From NCBI GenBank assembly GCA_029975435.1, contig JARKPC010000046.1:55873-119872 (forward strand): DNA of 64,000 nucleotides, written 5' to 3'. The notes beneath the pieces are model-generated. The model was given only the letters and a program-made list of their open reading frames with translations. It searched no databases and was not told the origin of the DNA. This DNA is from Propionivibrio sp. GTDB taxonomy: Bacteria > Pseudomonadota > Gammaproteobacteria > Burkholderiales > Rhodocyclaceae. Of the stretch, positions 16,685 to 24,509 are shown piece by piece. Numbering within the stretch: the first letter of the stretch is position 1; each line of letters starts with the position of its first letter. The translations under genes and the position numbers were made by a program.

Positions 16685-17951
16685 TGTTCGGGCCAGAAGT
16701 GACAATGGGCTGCTTTTTTTGGATTTTCGGTTCAGGGAAATACGGTGCCGCGAACAAACGGCTCTAACGAATACGGTGGCGAATAGAAAGCGTTTAGAAA
16801 AGGTCATGGAAAGAATTGAAAGCGAGATTGATGCTTGCACCCTCAATTACCGCCAGTTCTTCCCCAACAGCAAGAACGCCGCCAAGTTCGATGCGATTGC
16901 CTCCGTCGTGACGGAGGCGGCGGTACCCGTGTTCGCGCCATCGATGAGTGCGGCGTCCGCAAAGAGCACCCCGCTGTTCAAGGACTTTGCCGAAACTTGG
17001 TTCTCGGAGAAATCGGTGGAATGGCGCGCGTCCCATAAAAAGACGGTGCGCGACGATCTCGACAAGCGCCTCATTCCCCGCTTCGGGGAACAGGAGGTCG
17101 GCAACATCACCAAGGCAGATATTCTCTCGTTCCGTGCAGATCTCGCCAAAGTTCAGGCACGGGGCAAGAGCAGTGCATTGTCCAACCCGCGTATCAACAA
17201 GATCTTGAATCCGCTCAGGCAAGTCCTCAACGAAGCCGCCGACCGCTTTGATTTTCGCATGCCTTTCCAGAACATCAAACAGCTCAAGGTCAAACGCACC
17301 GACGTCGAACCGTTCTCGCTCGACGAAGTCAAGCGACTGATCGAGAGCGTCCGTCAGGACTTCCGCAACTACTTCACCGTGCGCTTCTTCACCGGCATGC
17401 GCACCGGCGAAGTGAACGGCCTGCAATGGAAATACGTCGACTTCGAACGCCGCCTGATCCTCGTCCGGGAAACCATCGTCGACGGCGAAGAGGAATACAC
17501 CAAGACCGACGGCAGCCAGCGCGACATCCAGATGAGCCAGCTCGTCTACGACGCCCTGAAGGAACAGGAGCAGGGCACCCGTCCCGTGTCGAAGTTCGTC
17601 TTCTGCAACCGCTTGGGGCAACCGCTCGACTACAAGAACGTCACCAACCGCGTGTGGAAGCCGCTGCTCCGCCACCTCGGCCTCAAGGTCCGCCGTCCCT
17701 ACCAGTGCCGGCACACCGCCGCCACCCTGTGGCTGGCCAGCGGCGAAGCCCCCGAATGGATCGCCCGGCAACTCGGGCATACCACCACGGAAATGCTCTT
17801 CCGGGTGTACAGCCGCTATGTTCCCAACCTCACCCGGCGCGACGGCTCCGCCTTCGAACGCCTGCTCACCTCGGCGATCGGTAACGGAACCCGTCAGGTC
17901 GTACTCCATGAAGGGGATACCGCATCCCACGTCACGGAGGGCCAAGTATGA
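16677..17951 (+). CDS. tyrosine recombinase, integrase B (DUF3596 arm domain)
   Basis: 424 aa from ATG 16677 with GGAGG 8 nt upstream; longer frames lack this site. The N-terminus MGSVRARSDNGLLFLDF is the DUF3596 arm-binding domain. The core-binding domain runs from about 100 to 210. Catalytic residues: Arg in FTGMRTGEVNGL, the RHTAA box (PYQCRHTAATLWLAS) with the GHTTTEM His, and Tyr in RVYSRYVPN. It is followed by a gene overlapping its stop by 4 bp, unusual for an integrase, so it leads an operon that runs to 20744. Confidence 0.93.
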   Translation: MGSVRARSDNGLLFLDFRFREIRCREQTALTNTVANRKRLEKVMERIESEIDACTLNYRQFFPNSKNAAKFDAIASVVTEAAVPVFAPSMSAASAKSTPLFKDFAETWFSEKSVEWRASHKKTVRDDLDKRLIPRFGEQEVGNITKADILSFRADLAKVQARGKSSALSNPRINKILNPLRQVLNEAADRFDFRMPFQNIKQLKVKRTDVEPFSLDEVKRLIESVRQDFRNYFTVRFFTGMRTGEVNGLQWKYVDFERRLILVRETIVDGEEEYTKTDGSQRDIQMSQLVYDALKEQEQGTRPVSKFVFCNRLGQPLDYKNVTNRVWKPLLRHLGLKVRRPYQCRHTAATLWLASGEAPEWIARQLGHTTTEMLFRVYSRYVPNLTRRDGSAFERLLTSAIGNGTRQVVLHEGDTASHVTEGQV

Positions 17952-18865
17952 GCGACTTCATTACTACGGCCGCGCCGTCCGGCACGCCCGCGGCGTCAGA
18001 ACGACGGCCCCTGGCTCCGTACTACCGCCTGACCAGCCTGATGCGACTCCCCGCCAAGAGCGGAACCGGCGTCTATAACGAAGCCACCCTCTATCACGCC
18101 GGAGAGACCCTGCGCATCGCCTGGACCTCGCCGACCGTCGACAGTCGCCTGCGCCGCGGCGACATCGTCACCGTCCGCGAAGGGCGGGCGAGGGCGCACC
18201 GCCCCGAGGTGCTCCCGGTGCTGCGCATCGCCCGCGTCGATCAGCCGGTGGCCGCGGTCAACCCGTTCGATCTCGTGCCTTCGTCTTGGCTTCATGATCG
18301 AGCGCTCACCCAACGCGCAAAAAATCTTTGGGAGCAGATGGAGCGTCCCCTGCAGCATCTGGTCACAGCCGTCTTCTGGGACGGGGCGCGTTTCTATCGC
18401 TATGTCACCGGCCCTCGGTCGGCGGCCGATTATCCGGCGCCGCCCGGCGCCAACTTCCGCCGCTCCGTCGCCCTCGCCGAAGAAGCGCTGCTGCTGGCCG
18501 ACGGCCTGCCGAATGTCGCGCGCGGCGTGCTCATCGCCGCCGCTCTCTTGCACGAGGCCGGCAAGGCCGACGATTTCCATCTCGCGGCGGACGGCAGCGG
18601 GGTGACGCTGAGTGAGCGCGGCCGCTGGATCGGCTACCCGCAGACCGTTCTTGAATGGCTGGCGGTCGCCCGAACCAAGGTCATCGTCCCGGACGCGCTG
18701 TACCACTTGTTGGTCCACGTCCTGATCGCCGTCCACCGGCCGCCGGAATCCCCACAGGCGATCGAGACGGCCATCCTGAAGGTGGCCCGCGGCTTTGTCG
18801 ACAGCCCCGAACGTGTGCGGAACGCGGACAGGCTCATCGCCCGCGCCTCGCCCTCCCTACACTGA
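17948..18865 (+). CDS. YhaM-like protein with a degenerate HD domain
   Basis: 305 aa, ATGA overlap with integrase B. Residues about 25-90 resemble the OB-fold seen before the HD domain in YhaM-type 3'-5' exonucleases. Residues about 110-270 resemble the HD domain, but the key motif reads LLHEAGKADD instead of LLHDIGK, and the upstream metal-ligand His (normally NHHAYxGGLLEH) is replaced (ANFRRSVALAEE). It therefore looks catalytically dead or uses another chemistry. The likeness is from remembered motifs. The operon position suggests a role in element biology. Confidence 0.55.
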   Translation: MSDFITTAAPSGTPAASERRPLAPYYRLTSLMRLPAKSGTGVYNEATLYHAGETLRIAWTSPTVDSRLRRGDIVTVREGRARAHRPEVLPVLRIARVDQPVAAVNPFDLVPSSWLHDRALTQRAKNLWEQMERPLQHLVTAVFWDGARFYRYVTGPRSAADYPAPPGANFRRSVALAEEALLLADGLPNVARGVLIAAALLHEAGKADDFHLAADGSGVTLSERGRWIGYPQTVLEWLAVARTKVIVPDALYHLLVHVLIAVHRPPESPQAIETAILKVARGFVDSPERVRNADRLIARASPSLH

Positions 18866-18929
18866 TCCGCGCGCGCGGTGCCGTCGGCACGACGTCGACG
18901 GCGCCGCCCCAGCCAACCTGGAAACTTCC

Positions 18930-19145
18930 ATGACTCAAACCCAACTCCAACCGACCTTCATGCAACGCTGCCGCGCCGAATGGCAGCGCCTTAATCCCCA
19001 TTACCTCCCTGAATCGAAAGGACTCATCGCCGTATTCAAGGCCGGGTGCCGGGAGGGATGGGTGGGGTTTTTCGCTCCGCTGCGCTTCGTGTGGTGGCTG
19101 CTCATCCGGAGCTGGCGCCAAGAGGGAAGGAGGGGGCCCCCATGA
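18930..19145 (+). CDS. small hypothetical protein in the integrase B operon
   Basis: 71 aa from ATG 18930, 65 bp after the YhaM-like gene. It is basic and tryptophan-rich in its second half (GWVGFFAPLRFVWWLLIRSW), suggesting one short membrane-associated helix. The stop overlaps the next start by ATGA. I do not recognise a family. Confidence 0.5.
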   Translation: MTQTQLQPTFMQRCRAEWQRLNPHYLPESKGLIAVFKAGCREGWVGFFAPLRFVWWLLIRSWRQEGRRGPP

Positions 19146-19480
19146 AACCGCCTCGCCACTCCCCGGCCCGGACCACGGTGCGCCTCAAACCCGGACGGCT
19201 TCTCAGACTGACGCCCCGCTTCCTCAAACACGCCGGATGGCGAGTCGGAGACCAATTGCTCGTGCGCCTTGAACAGGATCACCTCGTCTGGACCCGTCTG
19301 CCGGAGGAACGGACCTGGCGGGTCGATCGTCTGCGCCGGCGCACCGGATCCACGGCAGACCGTGACGCCGCCAGCCGACGGATCCGAACCTTCGGGGAGT
19401 ACCTCGCCTTGAGACGGGAACGCCCCGGGCAGGCGAGCTTCTTTGACCCGATACGCGATTGTTCCACGGAGAAACCATGA
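19142..19480 (+). CDS. hypothetical protein, possible AbrB-like N-terminus
   Basis: 112 aa from ATG 19142, overlapping the previous stop. Residues 12-50 (TVRLKPGRLLRLTPRFL, then WRVGDQLLVRLEQDHLVW) have the swapped-hairpin rhythm of AbrB/MazE DNA-binding domains; the rest is Arg-rich. It may be an antitoxin-like regulator, but this is a weak pattern match. Its end overlaps the next gene by ATGA. Confidence 0.5.
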   Translation: MKPPRHSPARTTVRLKPGRLLRLTPRFLKHAGWRVGDQLLVRLEQDHLVWTRLPEERTWRVDRLRRRTGSTADRDAASRRIRTFGEYLALRRERPGQASFFDPIRDCSTEKP

Positions 19481-19833
19481 TGGATCGAGAGACACGACGG
19501 GTCCTGCTCTGTTTGGGGCTCATGATGACCGTGTGCCTGGCCACGATCGCGGTGATCCGGAGGGACGGGGCGCCCCGGGAGAGACGCCTCCTGGTTCTCG
19601 ATGCCGTGGGCGGCGAGGGCGCCCGGCGGCTCGGCCTGACGACCTCACCGGTGGAGCACAGCGTCTGTGAAGTGGAGGCGGAGGCGGCCCAGGGTTTACG
19701 ATGGGTCACGATCGGAACGGTGGACATTCGCGCCGAGCACCTCATCGCCGTGCGTGAAGCGGGGCCGCCATCGCCCGATGCGGCCATACAACAGCAGCGT
19801 GAACAGCAACAACCCCTGAAGGAACATGCATGA
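19477..19833 (+). CDS. hypothetical single-pass membrane protein
   Basis: 118 aa from ATG 19477 (ATG ATG doublet, ATGA overlap upstream). One membrane segment at about residues 8-26 (VLLCLGLMMTVCLATIAVI) is followed by a soluble domain ending in a Gln-rich tail (IQQQREQQQ). It overlaps the start of the next gene by 4 bp. No family recognised. Confidence 0.5.
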   Translation: MMDRETRRVLLCLGLMMTVCLATIAVIRRDGAPRERRLLVLDAVGGEGARRLGLTTSPVEHSVCEVEAEAAQGLRWVTIGTVDIRAEHLIAVREAGPPSPDAAIQQQREQQQPLKEHA

Positions 19834-20744
19834 AAGTGACTTACGACAGCACCGAGGACGTATTCTGCATCCGCTTCTCCGACACCCCGGTCGTCAAGGA
19901 CATCTCCTACGACTGGAATGTCAGCGTGGGTTACGATGCCGACGGCCAACTTGCCGAACTGACGATCGTCGATTTGTCCAGCGTCCTTTCCCGGGATACC
20001 GAAAAGGACGAGACAACGCTGGTTCTCTCCGAACGGGAATCGCGCCGGCTGCTTGAATTGATGGAATCTCCGACGCCGCGAACGGAGCGCTTTCTGGCGG
20101 CAATCGCGCGGCACCGTGAATGGCTCCGCGACAACGAGCCGTCCGCTGGTGTCGACGCCTGCGCCTGGATGGCCCATCAGGCGAGCCTGTTGCGGAGCGG
20201 AGCGCTCAACGACGCGCAACGCGACATTCTGGCCACTTTCTTTGAGGAGCAGGTCGCGACAAAACGCCTGGACGTCGAGGCCCCTCTGCGCCGACTGCTC
20301 GTGGATCGGTGGAGGTTGGACCATCTGGCGTCCGACGCGGGCGTGGCACAGCAAATGGGGGAGTTCCAGTTACGAGTACGTGAAGCACTGCAGGCCTCCC
20401 CATCGCTTCGAGAAACCGTGACGGCCCGACTCGATGCCGTCTGGGGCGAAGCGAGAATGGCGCTCGATCATTCCCCCGCGATCATAGGATACAAGGTGCC
20501 GGAACGACCGGAGACGTGCCCCTATACCCTCGTTGACTTGGGGCTGGCCGAAGCGGCACCGAACGGGCGAACGGAACCCCCGTCCAGCACGTCCAGCGGC
20601 GGTGGATTGTCCACGTGCAGTTCCCACATCACCCCCGTCGGTAGAAACCTCTTCCTCGACCTTGGCTTCCCGCCCGAGGAGGCGGAGCGGTTGAAAGCGG
20701 AAAGCGATCGACGCCTGTCTGGCAAGAGCGACAACGGCCCGTAA
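19830..20744 (+). CDS. chimeric ORF of toxin-antitoxin domains (DUF2283-DUF1778-DUF29-HigA N-term)
   Basis: 304 aa with four recognisable pieces in order. Residues 1-50 (YDSTEDVFCIRFSDTPV, DISYDWNVSVGYDADG) are DUF2283. Residues about 62-96 (TTLVLSERESRRLLELMESP, then RHREWL) match the C-terminal part of DUF1778/TacA antitoxins. Residues about 110-235 match DUF29 (WMAHQASLLRSGAL, SPSLRETVTARLD), including its ending PETCPYTL. Residues about 268-300 (GRNLFLDLGFPPEEAERLKA) match the N-terminus of NadS/HigA-type antitoxins and stop before the HTH. It overlaps the previous gene by ATGA and closes the operon. Function unknown. Confidence 0.6.
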   Translation: MKVTYDSTEDVFCIRFSDTPVVKDISYDWNVSVGYDADGQLAELTIVDLSSVLSRDTEKDETTLVLSERESRRLLELMESPTPRTERFLAAIARHREWLRDNEPSAGVDACAWMAHQASLLRSGALNDAQRDILATFFEEQVATKRLDVEAPLRRLLVDRWRLDHLASDAGVAQQMGEFQLRVREALQASPSLRETVTARLDAVWGEARMALDHSPAIIGYKVPERPETCPYTLVDLGLAEAAPNGRTEPPSSTSSGGGLSTCSSHITPVGRNLFLDLGFPPEEAERLKAESDRRLSGKSDNGP

Positions 20745-21001
20745 GGGTTTTACGATCAGGCGGCGATGAGAGACACCCACGCGATCCAATCGAAGGAAGG
20801 TTCTCTCATGAAGACGCGTCTGATTCCCCGTTCGCTGCCGTGAAGACGGAGCCCTTCGAACGTCCCTTTGTTTTTTCGAGTCACCGCGTCTTTGATACCC
20901 TACTCGCCGCGTCGGTCTCTTGATCGGCCACTGCGGTCATTGAGCATCTGGCCTCAATCGGGCGGTAATGCGCTGGATAGGCGAAGCTCCATCGGAACGA
21001 G

Positions 21002-21451
21002 CTATGCTTTTCCATTTTGCTGTTTTTCCAGTGCTCCGAGGCGTTCTCGGAGCTCTCGTTCATTCTGGCGGCGTTGTGTTGCATCGCGAGCTACAGCAAC
21101 GGACCCGATCACTTTCCCATTTCCGTTGTGAACGACGGCAAAGCTCATTTCGACGTAGATCGCGCCCTTGGAGTGGGTAAGAGACCGAGTGATCGCGGCA
21201 TGTCCTTCAAGTCGGGTCTTACCGGATGCCATGGCACGATTAAAACCTGACCAATGAGCCTCGCGCAGGTGTTCTGGAATGATCAGATCGAGGCTTTGTC
21301 CAATGGCACCCTCTTTGGGATAGCCAAATAGGGCTTCGGCCGCTGCGTTCCATCCACGGATAATTCCTTCCTTATCCGAATAGATCATGGCGTCGGCCAT
21401 TTGCTCGACGATCAGGCGGTTGATATCGGCATATTCGGTGTTTTCCATCAT
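21002..21451 (-). CDS. stand-alone PAS domain protein
   Basis: 149 aa, a single PAS/S-box domain (residues 8-130): IVEQMADAMIYSDKEGIIRG, WNAAAEALFGYPKEG, GQSLDLIIPEHLREAHWSGF and the end SVAVARDATQRR, then a short coiled coil. There is no output domain, so it probably acts by protein contact or as a redox/ligand sensor; no heme- or flavin-binding signature is obvious. It lies at the distal end of the nar region. A paralogue at 48923-49315 has the same architecture. Confidence 0.85.
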   Translation of the reverse strand: MMENTEYADINRLIVEQMADAMIYSDKEGIIRGWNAAAEALFGYPKEGAIGQSLDLIIPEHLREAHWSGFNRAMASGKTRLEGHAAITRSLTHSKGAIYVEMSFAVVHNGNGKVIGSVAVARDATQRRQNERELRERLGALEKQQNGKA

Positions 21452-21597
21452 TTCTCCTTTGTACGGTTCTCCAACAAAACGTCAGGATTCGTGACGAATC
21501 GCCATTTGTTCCCGCTTGCGGCCGGGACAAATGCGCACAGGCAACAATAATCGAACATCTGTGGCACAAAGCGCCAAATCGTCCGTCTGTCGAATCG

Positions 21598-21825
21598 CTA
21601 TGGGTACATGAACACAATTTCCCATCCGTCTTCAAGCGGCAAGGACATATCCCGGAAACACATGCCGTTCACCGCCACAGCCGAAATCGATAACAAGGCT
21701 CCCGGATACGACAGCTTCAGCTGCCCGACCAAATCCTGCAGGCTCATTCCCTCGGCGTAAGCGACTTCCAGGCGATCCCTACCGGCCCGCTCCGCCACTG
21801 TGTCAAAAAACCGCACCATGATCAT
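21598..21825 (-). CDS. MoaD/ThiS-like ubiquitin-fold protein lacking the GG tail
   Basis: 75 aa from ATG 21825 with GGAGGT 8 nt upstream. The sequence follows MoaD (MVRFFDTVAERAGRDRLEV, then AVNGMCFRDMSLPLEDGWEI) but ends VFMYP rather than with the Gly-Gly needed for thiocarboxylation. It follows the narGHJI-ppiC genes, where a link to molybdenum cofactor is plausible. Without GG it cannot be a normal sulfur carrier; it may be regulatory or processed differently. Confidence 0.7.
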   Translation of the reverse strand: MIMVRFFDTVAERAGRDRLEVAYAEGMSLQDLVGQLKLSYPGALLSISAVAVNGMCFRDMSLPLEDGWEIVFMYP

Positions 21826-21995
21826 CAGGCACCACCTCCAGTGAGTTTCTGCCAGTGCCTTGCATCGCACCTCCTGGTGTTTCTGCAGGCTCGTTGACCA
21901 CTGTTTGGCCGGCATGGAAATGACGATTCAAGAGCCCCGGCCACGACCCGCAGCCCATGGAGTATCTCCCCATCCCGAGCGACAAGTTCTTGTAC

Positions 21996-22205
21996 TCAGG
22001 ACTCCAAAGCGTCTTCAGCCAAGGCATCGGATGGAGGAGTGTCACGCCTCGCTTCATTTGAACCAGCACCCTCCGAGCTCGTGGAAACAGCCACACCTTC
22101 GGTGTCCGAACTCCGATCAAGCGGCAGAATCGGTGACCACATGCAGCATCCGGGTTTTGTAGCAGGGCGTTTTGATACGACGCGAGTGCTGAGTTCTTCT
22201 TTCAT
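21996..22205 (-). CDS. small hypothetical protein between ppiC and the MoaD-like gene
   Basis: 69 aa from ATG 22205, preceded by GGGAGG 6 nt upstream, the strongest reason to call it. It starts 50 bp after ppiC on the same strand. The sequence has a CCMW pair near residue 20 and a Ser/Glu-rich tail, with no family I know. It may be a real nar-operon gene or a remnant. Confidence 0.4.
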   Translation of the reverse strand: MKEELSTRVVSKRPATKPGCCMWSPILPLDRSSDTEGVAVSTSSEGAGSNEARRDTPPSDALAEDALES

Positions 22206-22254
22206 CGCTGCCTCCCTTTCCTTTATAGAACCTTCTTCATTCCTTTTTGCATCT

Positions 22255-23052
22255 TCATTGAACCAATGGCGTGTCAGCCGCTTCGATGTCCACGCCGACG
22301 ATCTTGGCCTGCCCTGCGAGTTGGTGCATATATTGACGCAAGGCGGTGACATAGGTCTTCTGCCGCATCGACATGGTCACGGCACCGCGCACGTCCTCGA
22401 AGGCGGGTGCGACGCCCGCCTTGCGCTCCAGCACTTCCACCACGTGCAGGCCGAAACGGCTATGTACCAGGCGCGGCAGCACCCCGATCTCGGTGTGGCC
22501 GAACAGTTCCTTGGCGAATTCCGGCGCGCAGTCGCTCTGCGTCAGCCAGCCGAGGTGACCGCCCTCGGCACCGCTCGGGCAGTTGGACTGGTCGCGCGCC
22601 GCCTGGGCGAAACGGTCTTCGAGCGCATTAGCGTTGTTTCCGTCGTGGCAGCGCACGTCGAGCAGGGTCGTTTCAGCGCGATTGCGCAGGGCAACGACGT
22701 CGACGCCCTGCGTGACGGCAAAGAGGATGTGCCGTGCCCTGACGCGTTCGCCGGTGGCATAGCGCGCCGGATTCGCGGCGTAATGGCGCCGGCATTCTTC
22801 TTCCGACGGCTCGGGAATCGTCAGCTTTCGTTCCAGCAAGGCTTCGATGGCCTGCGTCGCGGCTTCACTGAGGATGCCGTCGGTGCCCGGCTCATTGCCG
22901 ACCGGCAACAGTCCTTCGGTAACGGCGGCCTGGCGTAGCAGTTCGGAGCACGCACGCTGGCGTCGTTCGTCGGCCGAGAGTGCTTCGTTGGCGCTGTTGA
23001 GTGCGACGCCGTTGATCGAGGCGATTTCCTGCTTTATCTGGCTCGTCTGCAT
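22255..23052 (-). CDS. PpiC-type peptidyl-prolyl isomerase of the nar operon
   Basis: 265 aa. The N-terminal helical part resembles NifM/SurA-like proteins; the parvulin domain spans about 105-220 (RARHILFAVTQGVD, GGHLGWLTQSD, HSRFGLHVVEVLERK). There is no signal peptide, so it is cytoplasmic and likely helps fold or mature nitrate reductase subunits. It starts 11 bp after narI, a position seen in many betaproteobacterial nar operons. Confidence 0.88.
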   Translation of the reverse strand: MQTSQIKQEIASINGVALNSANEALSADERRQRACSELLRQAAVTEGLLPVGNEPGTDGILSEAATQAIEALLERKLTIPEPSEEECRRHYAANPARYATGERVRARHILFAVTQGVDVVALRNRAETTLLDVRCHDGNNANALEDRFAQAARDQSNCPSGAEGGHLGWLTQSDCAPEFAKELFGHTEIGVLPRLVHSRFGLHVVEVLERKAGVAPAFEDVRGAVTMSMRQKTYVTALRQYMHQLAGQAKIVGVDIEAADTPLVQ

Positions 23053-23062
23053 GATCGGATCC

Positions 23063-23797
23063 TTAAACGCTGGCGCCGGGATGGCGCGGTTGGTTGTGCC
23101 CGGCCGGGACGTTCAGGCGGCGCGAACGGACCACCTGGTACGGCCGCAATAGATAGCCGACGGTAGCGAAGCCGCTCCAGACGTGGGCCAGTCGGGTGAA
23201 GGGGAAAATCAGAAAGATGCTCATACCGAGCACGATGTGCGCCTTGAACACCCAGCTCACATCGGCCAGCAGTGCCGACGCCCCCGGACGGAAAGTCACG
23301 ATGCGCTGCGCCCATTCAGCCAGCAGCAGCATCACACTACCGTCGAGATGCTGCGCCGACAGCGGCACGCTGGCCAGACCGAGCGCCAGTTGCAGCCAGA
23401 GCAACACGAGCATCACGATGTCGCTGGTCTTCGAGTTCACGCGGATACGCGGTTCGGAGAGACGGCGATGCAGCAGGATCGTCACGCCGATAAAGGCCAG
23501 CGTGCCGGCAATGCCGCCGGCGGTCATCGCCAGCACCTGCTTCTGGCCGGCGGTGATGAACGGCTCGTAGACGAAATGTGGCGTCAGCATGCCGGCGAAG
23601 TGCCCGAAGAACAAGAACAGCACGCCGACGTGGAACAGGTTGCTGCCCCACCGCAATTGCCCCGCCTTGAGCAGCTGCGACGAATCGCTCTTCCAGGTGT
23701 ACTGGTCGCGGTCGAAGCGGATCAGGCTGCCGAGCAGGAAAACGCTGAGGCAGATGTAGGGATACAGGCCGAACAGGAAGGTGTCGAGTGTTTTCAT
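23063..23797 (-). CDS. narI: respiratory nitrate reductase gamma subunit
   Basis: 244 aa, five membrane helices. This is the di-heme b subunit that oxidises quinol on the periplasmic side and feeds NarH. His residues expected to ligate heme are in NLFHVGVLFLFFGHFAG and in the later helix FKAHIVLGM. The ATG overlaps the narJ stop by 4 bp. Confidence 0.95.
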   Translation of the reverse strand: MKTLDTFLFGLYPYICLSVFLLGSLIRFDRDQYTWKSDSSQLLKAGQLRWGSNLFHVGVLFLFFGHFAGMLTPHFVYEPFITAGQKQVLAMTAGGIAGTLAFIGVTILLHRRLSEPRIRVNSKTSDIVMLVLLWLQLALGLASVPLSAQHLDGSVMLLLAEWAQRIVTFRPGASALLADVSWVFKAHIVLGMSIFLIFPFTRLAHVWSGFATVGYLLRPYQVVRSRRLNVPAGHNQPRHPGASV

Positions 23798-24507
23798 GGG
23801 GATACTCCGTTGTGTGCAGCGCCTGGAGATTTCAGTCCGGACGCTTCGTTTCTGACGAAGGTGATCGGCTGCGCCTGGCCCGATCGGCCTTGGCCCTTCG
23901 ACGAGCAGCCGTCGAACACGGCCGGTTCTTCCCAGGCCGCGTCGATGGCTTCGTCGGGCTCGATCCTGACGGCGTGCGCCTGCTCTCCGGCCAGTTCGAG
24001 CAGCGCGCCGAGCACGCTGGCGTACGGGCTCTTGCGCTGCTGCAGGGCGTTGAAGATGGCGTTGAGCAGATGCGCCATCTCGCCGAGGAAGGCGCGCGCG
24101 ATCTGCGGCGTCTGCGTCGAGGCGAATTCGAGCATCACCGGCAGATAGTCCGGCAACTCACCCGGTGCCAGGAAGAGGCCGGCCTGTTCGTAGATCTTGA
24201 TCAGATCGGTCATCGCCGGGCCACGGTCGCGCGAGTCGCCATGCACGTGCTCGAAGAGATGAAGCGAGGTCGAACGGCCGCGATCGAACAGCTCGATGAA
24301 CTCGCTCTCGTTACGGAGCGGGTCGCCGGTTTCGAGCTTTTGCATCAGCGCGTACAGCTCGTCCTTGCGTGCGCCGCTCAGGGCGCTGTCGGCGTGAAGT
24401 GCGGTGCGCATGTCGATGAGATCGACGCGCAAGGCGCTGTCGGGATAGGCCAGGAGCCGCGACAGCACGCGCAGGGCGATGGAGAGATTTGGAAGGCTGG
24501 CTGCCAT
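23794..24507 (-). CDS. narJ: nitrate reductase assembly chaperone
   Basis: 237 aa, all-helical TorD/NarJ-type chaperone needed for Mo-cofactor insertion into NarG and for membrane docking. Recognisable blocks: ALRVLSRLLAYPDSAL, LFEHVHGDSRDRGPAM and DYLPVMLEFAS. It starts 2 bp after narH and overlaps narI. Confidence 0.95.
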   Translation of the reverse strand: MAASLPNLSIALRVLSRLLAYPDSALRVDLIDMRTALHADSALSGARKDELYALMQKLETGDPLRNESEFIELFDRGRSTSLHLFEHVHGDSRDRGPAMTDLIKIYEQAGLFLAPGELPDYLPVMLEFASTQTPQIARAFLGEMAHLLNAIFNALQQRKSPYASVLGALLELAGEQAHAVRIEPDEAIDAAWEEPAVFDGCSSKGQGRSGQAQPITFVRNEASGLKSPGAAHNGVSP

Positions 24508-24509
24508 GG

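Noticed and set aside
20745-21001. An 11-codon ORF with a ribosome site near 20809
   Set aside because: Too short to support; probably the truncated start of a lost gene or chance.
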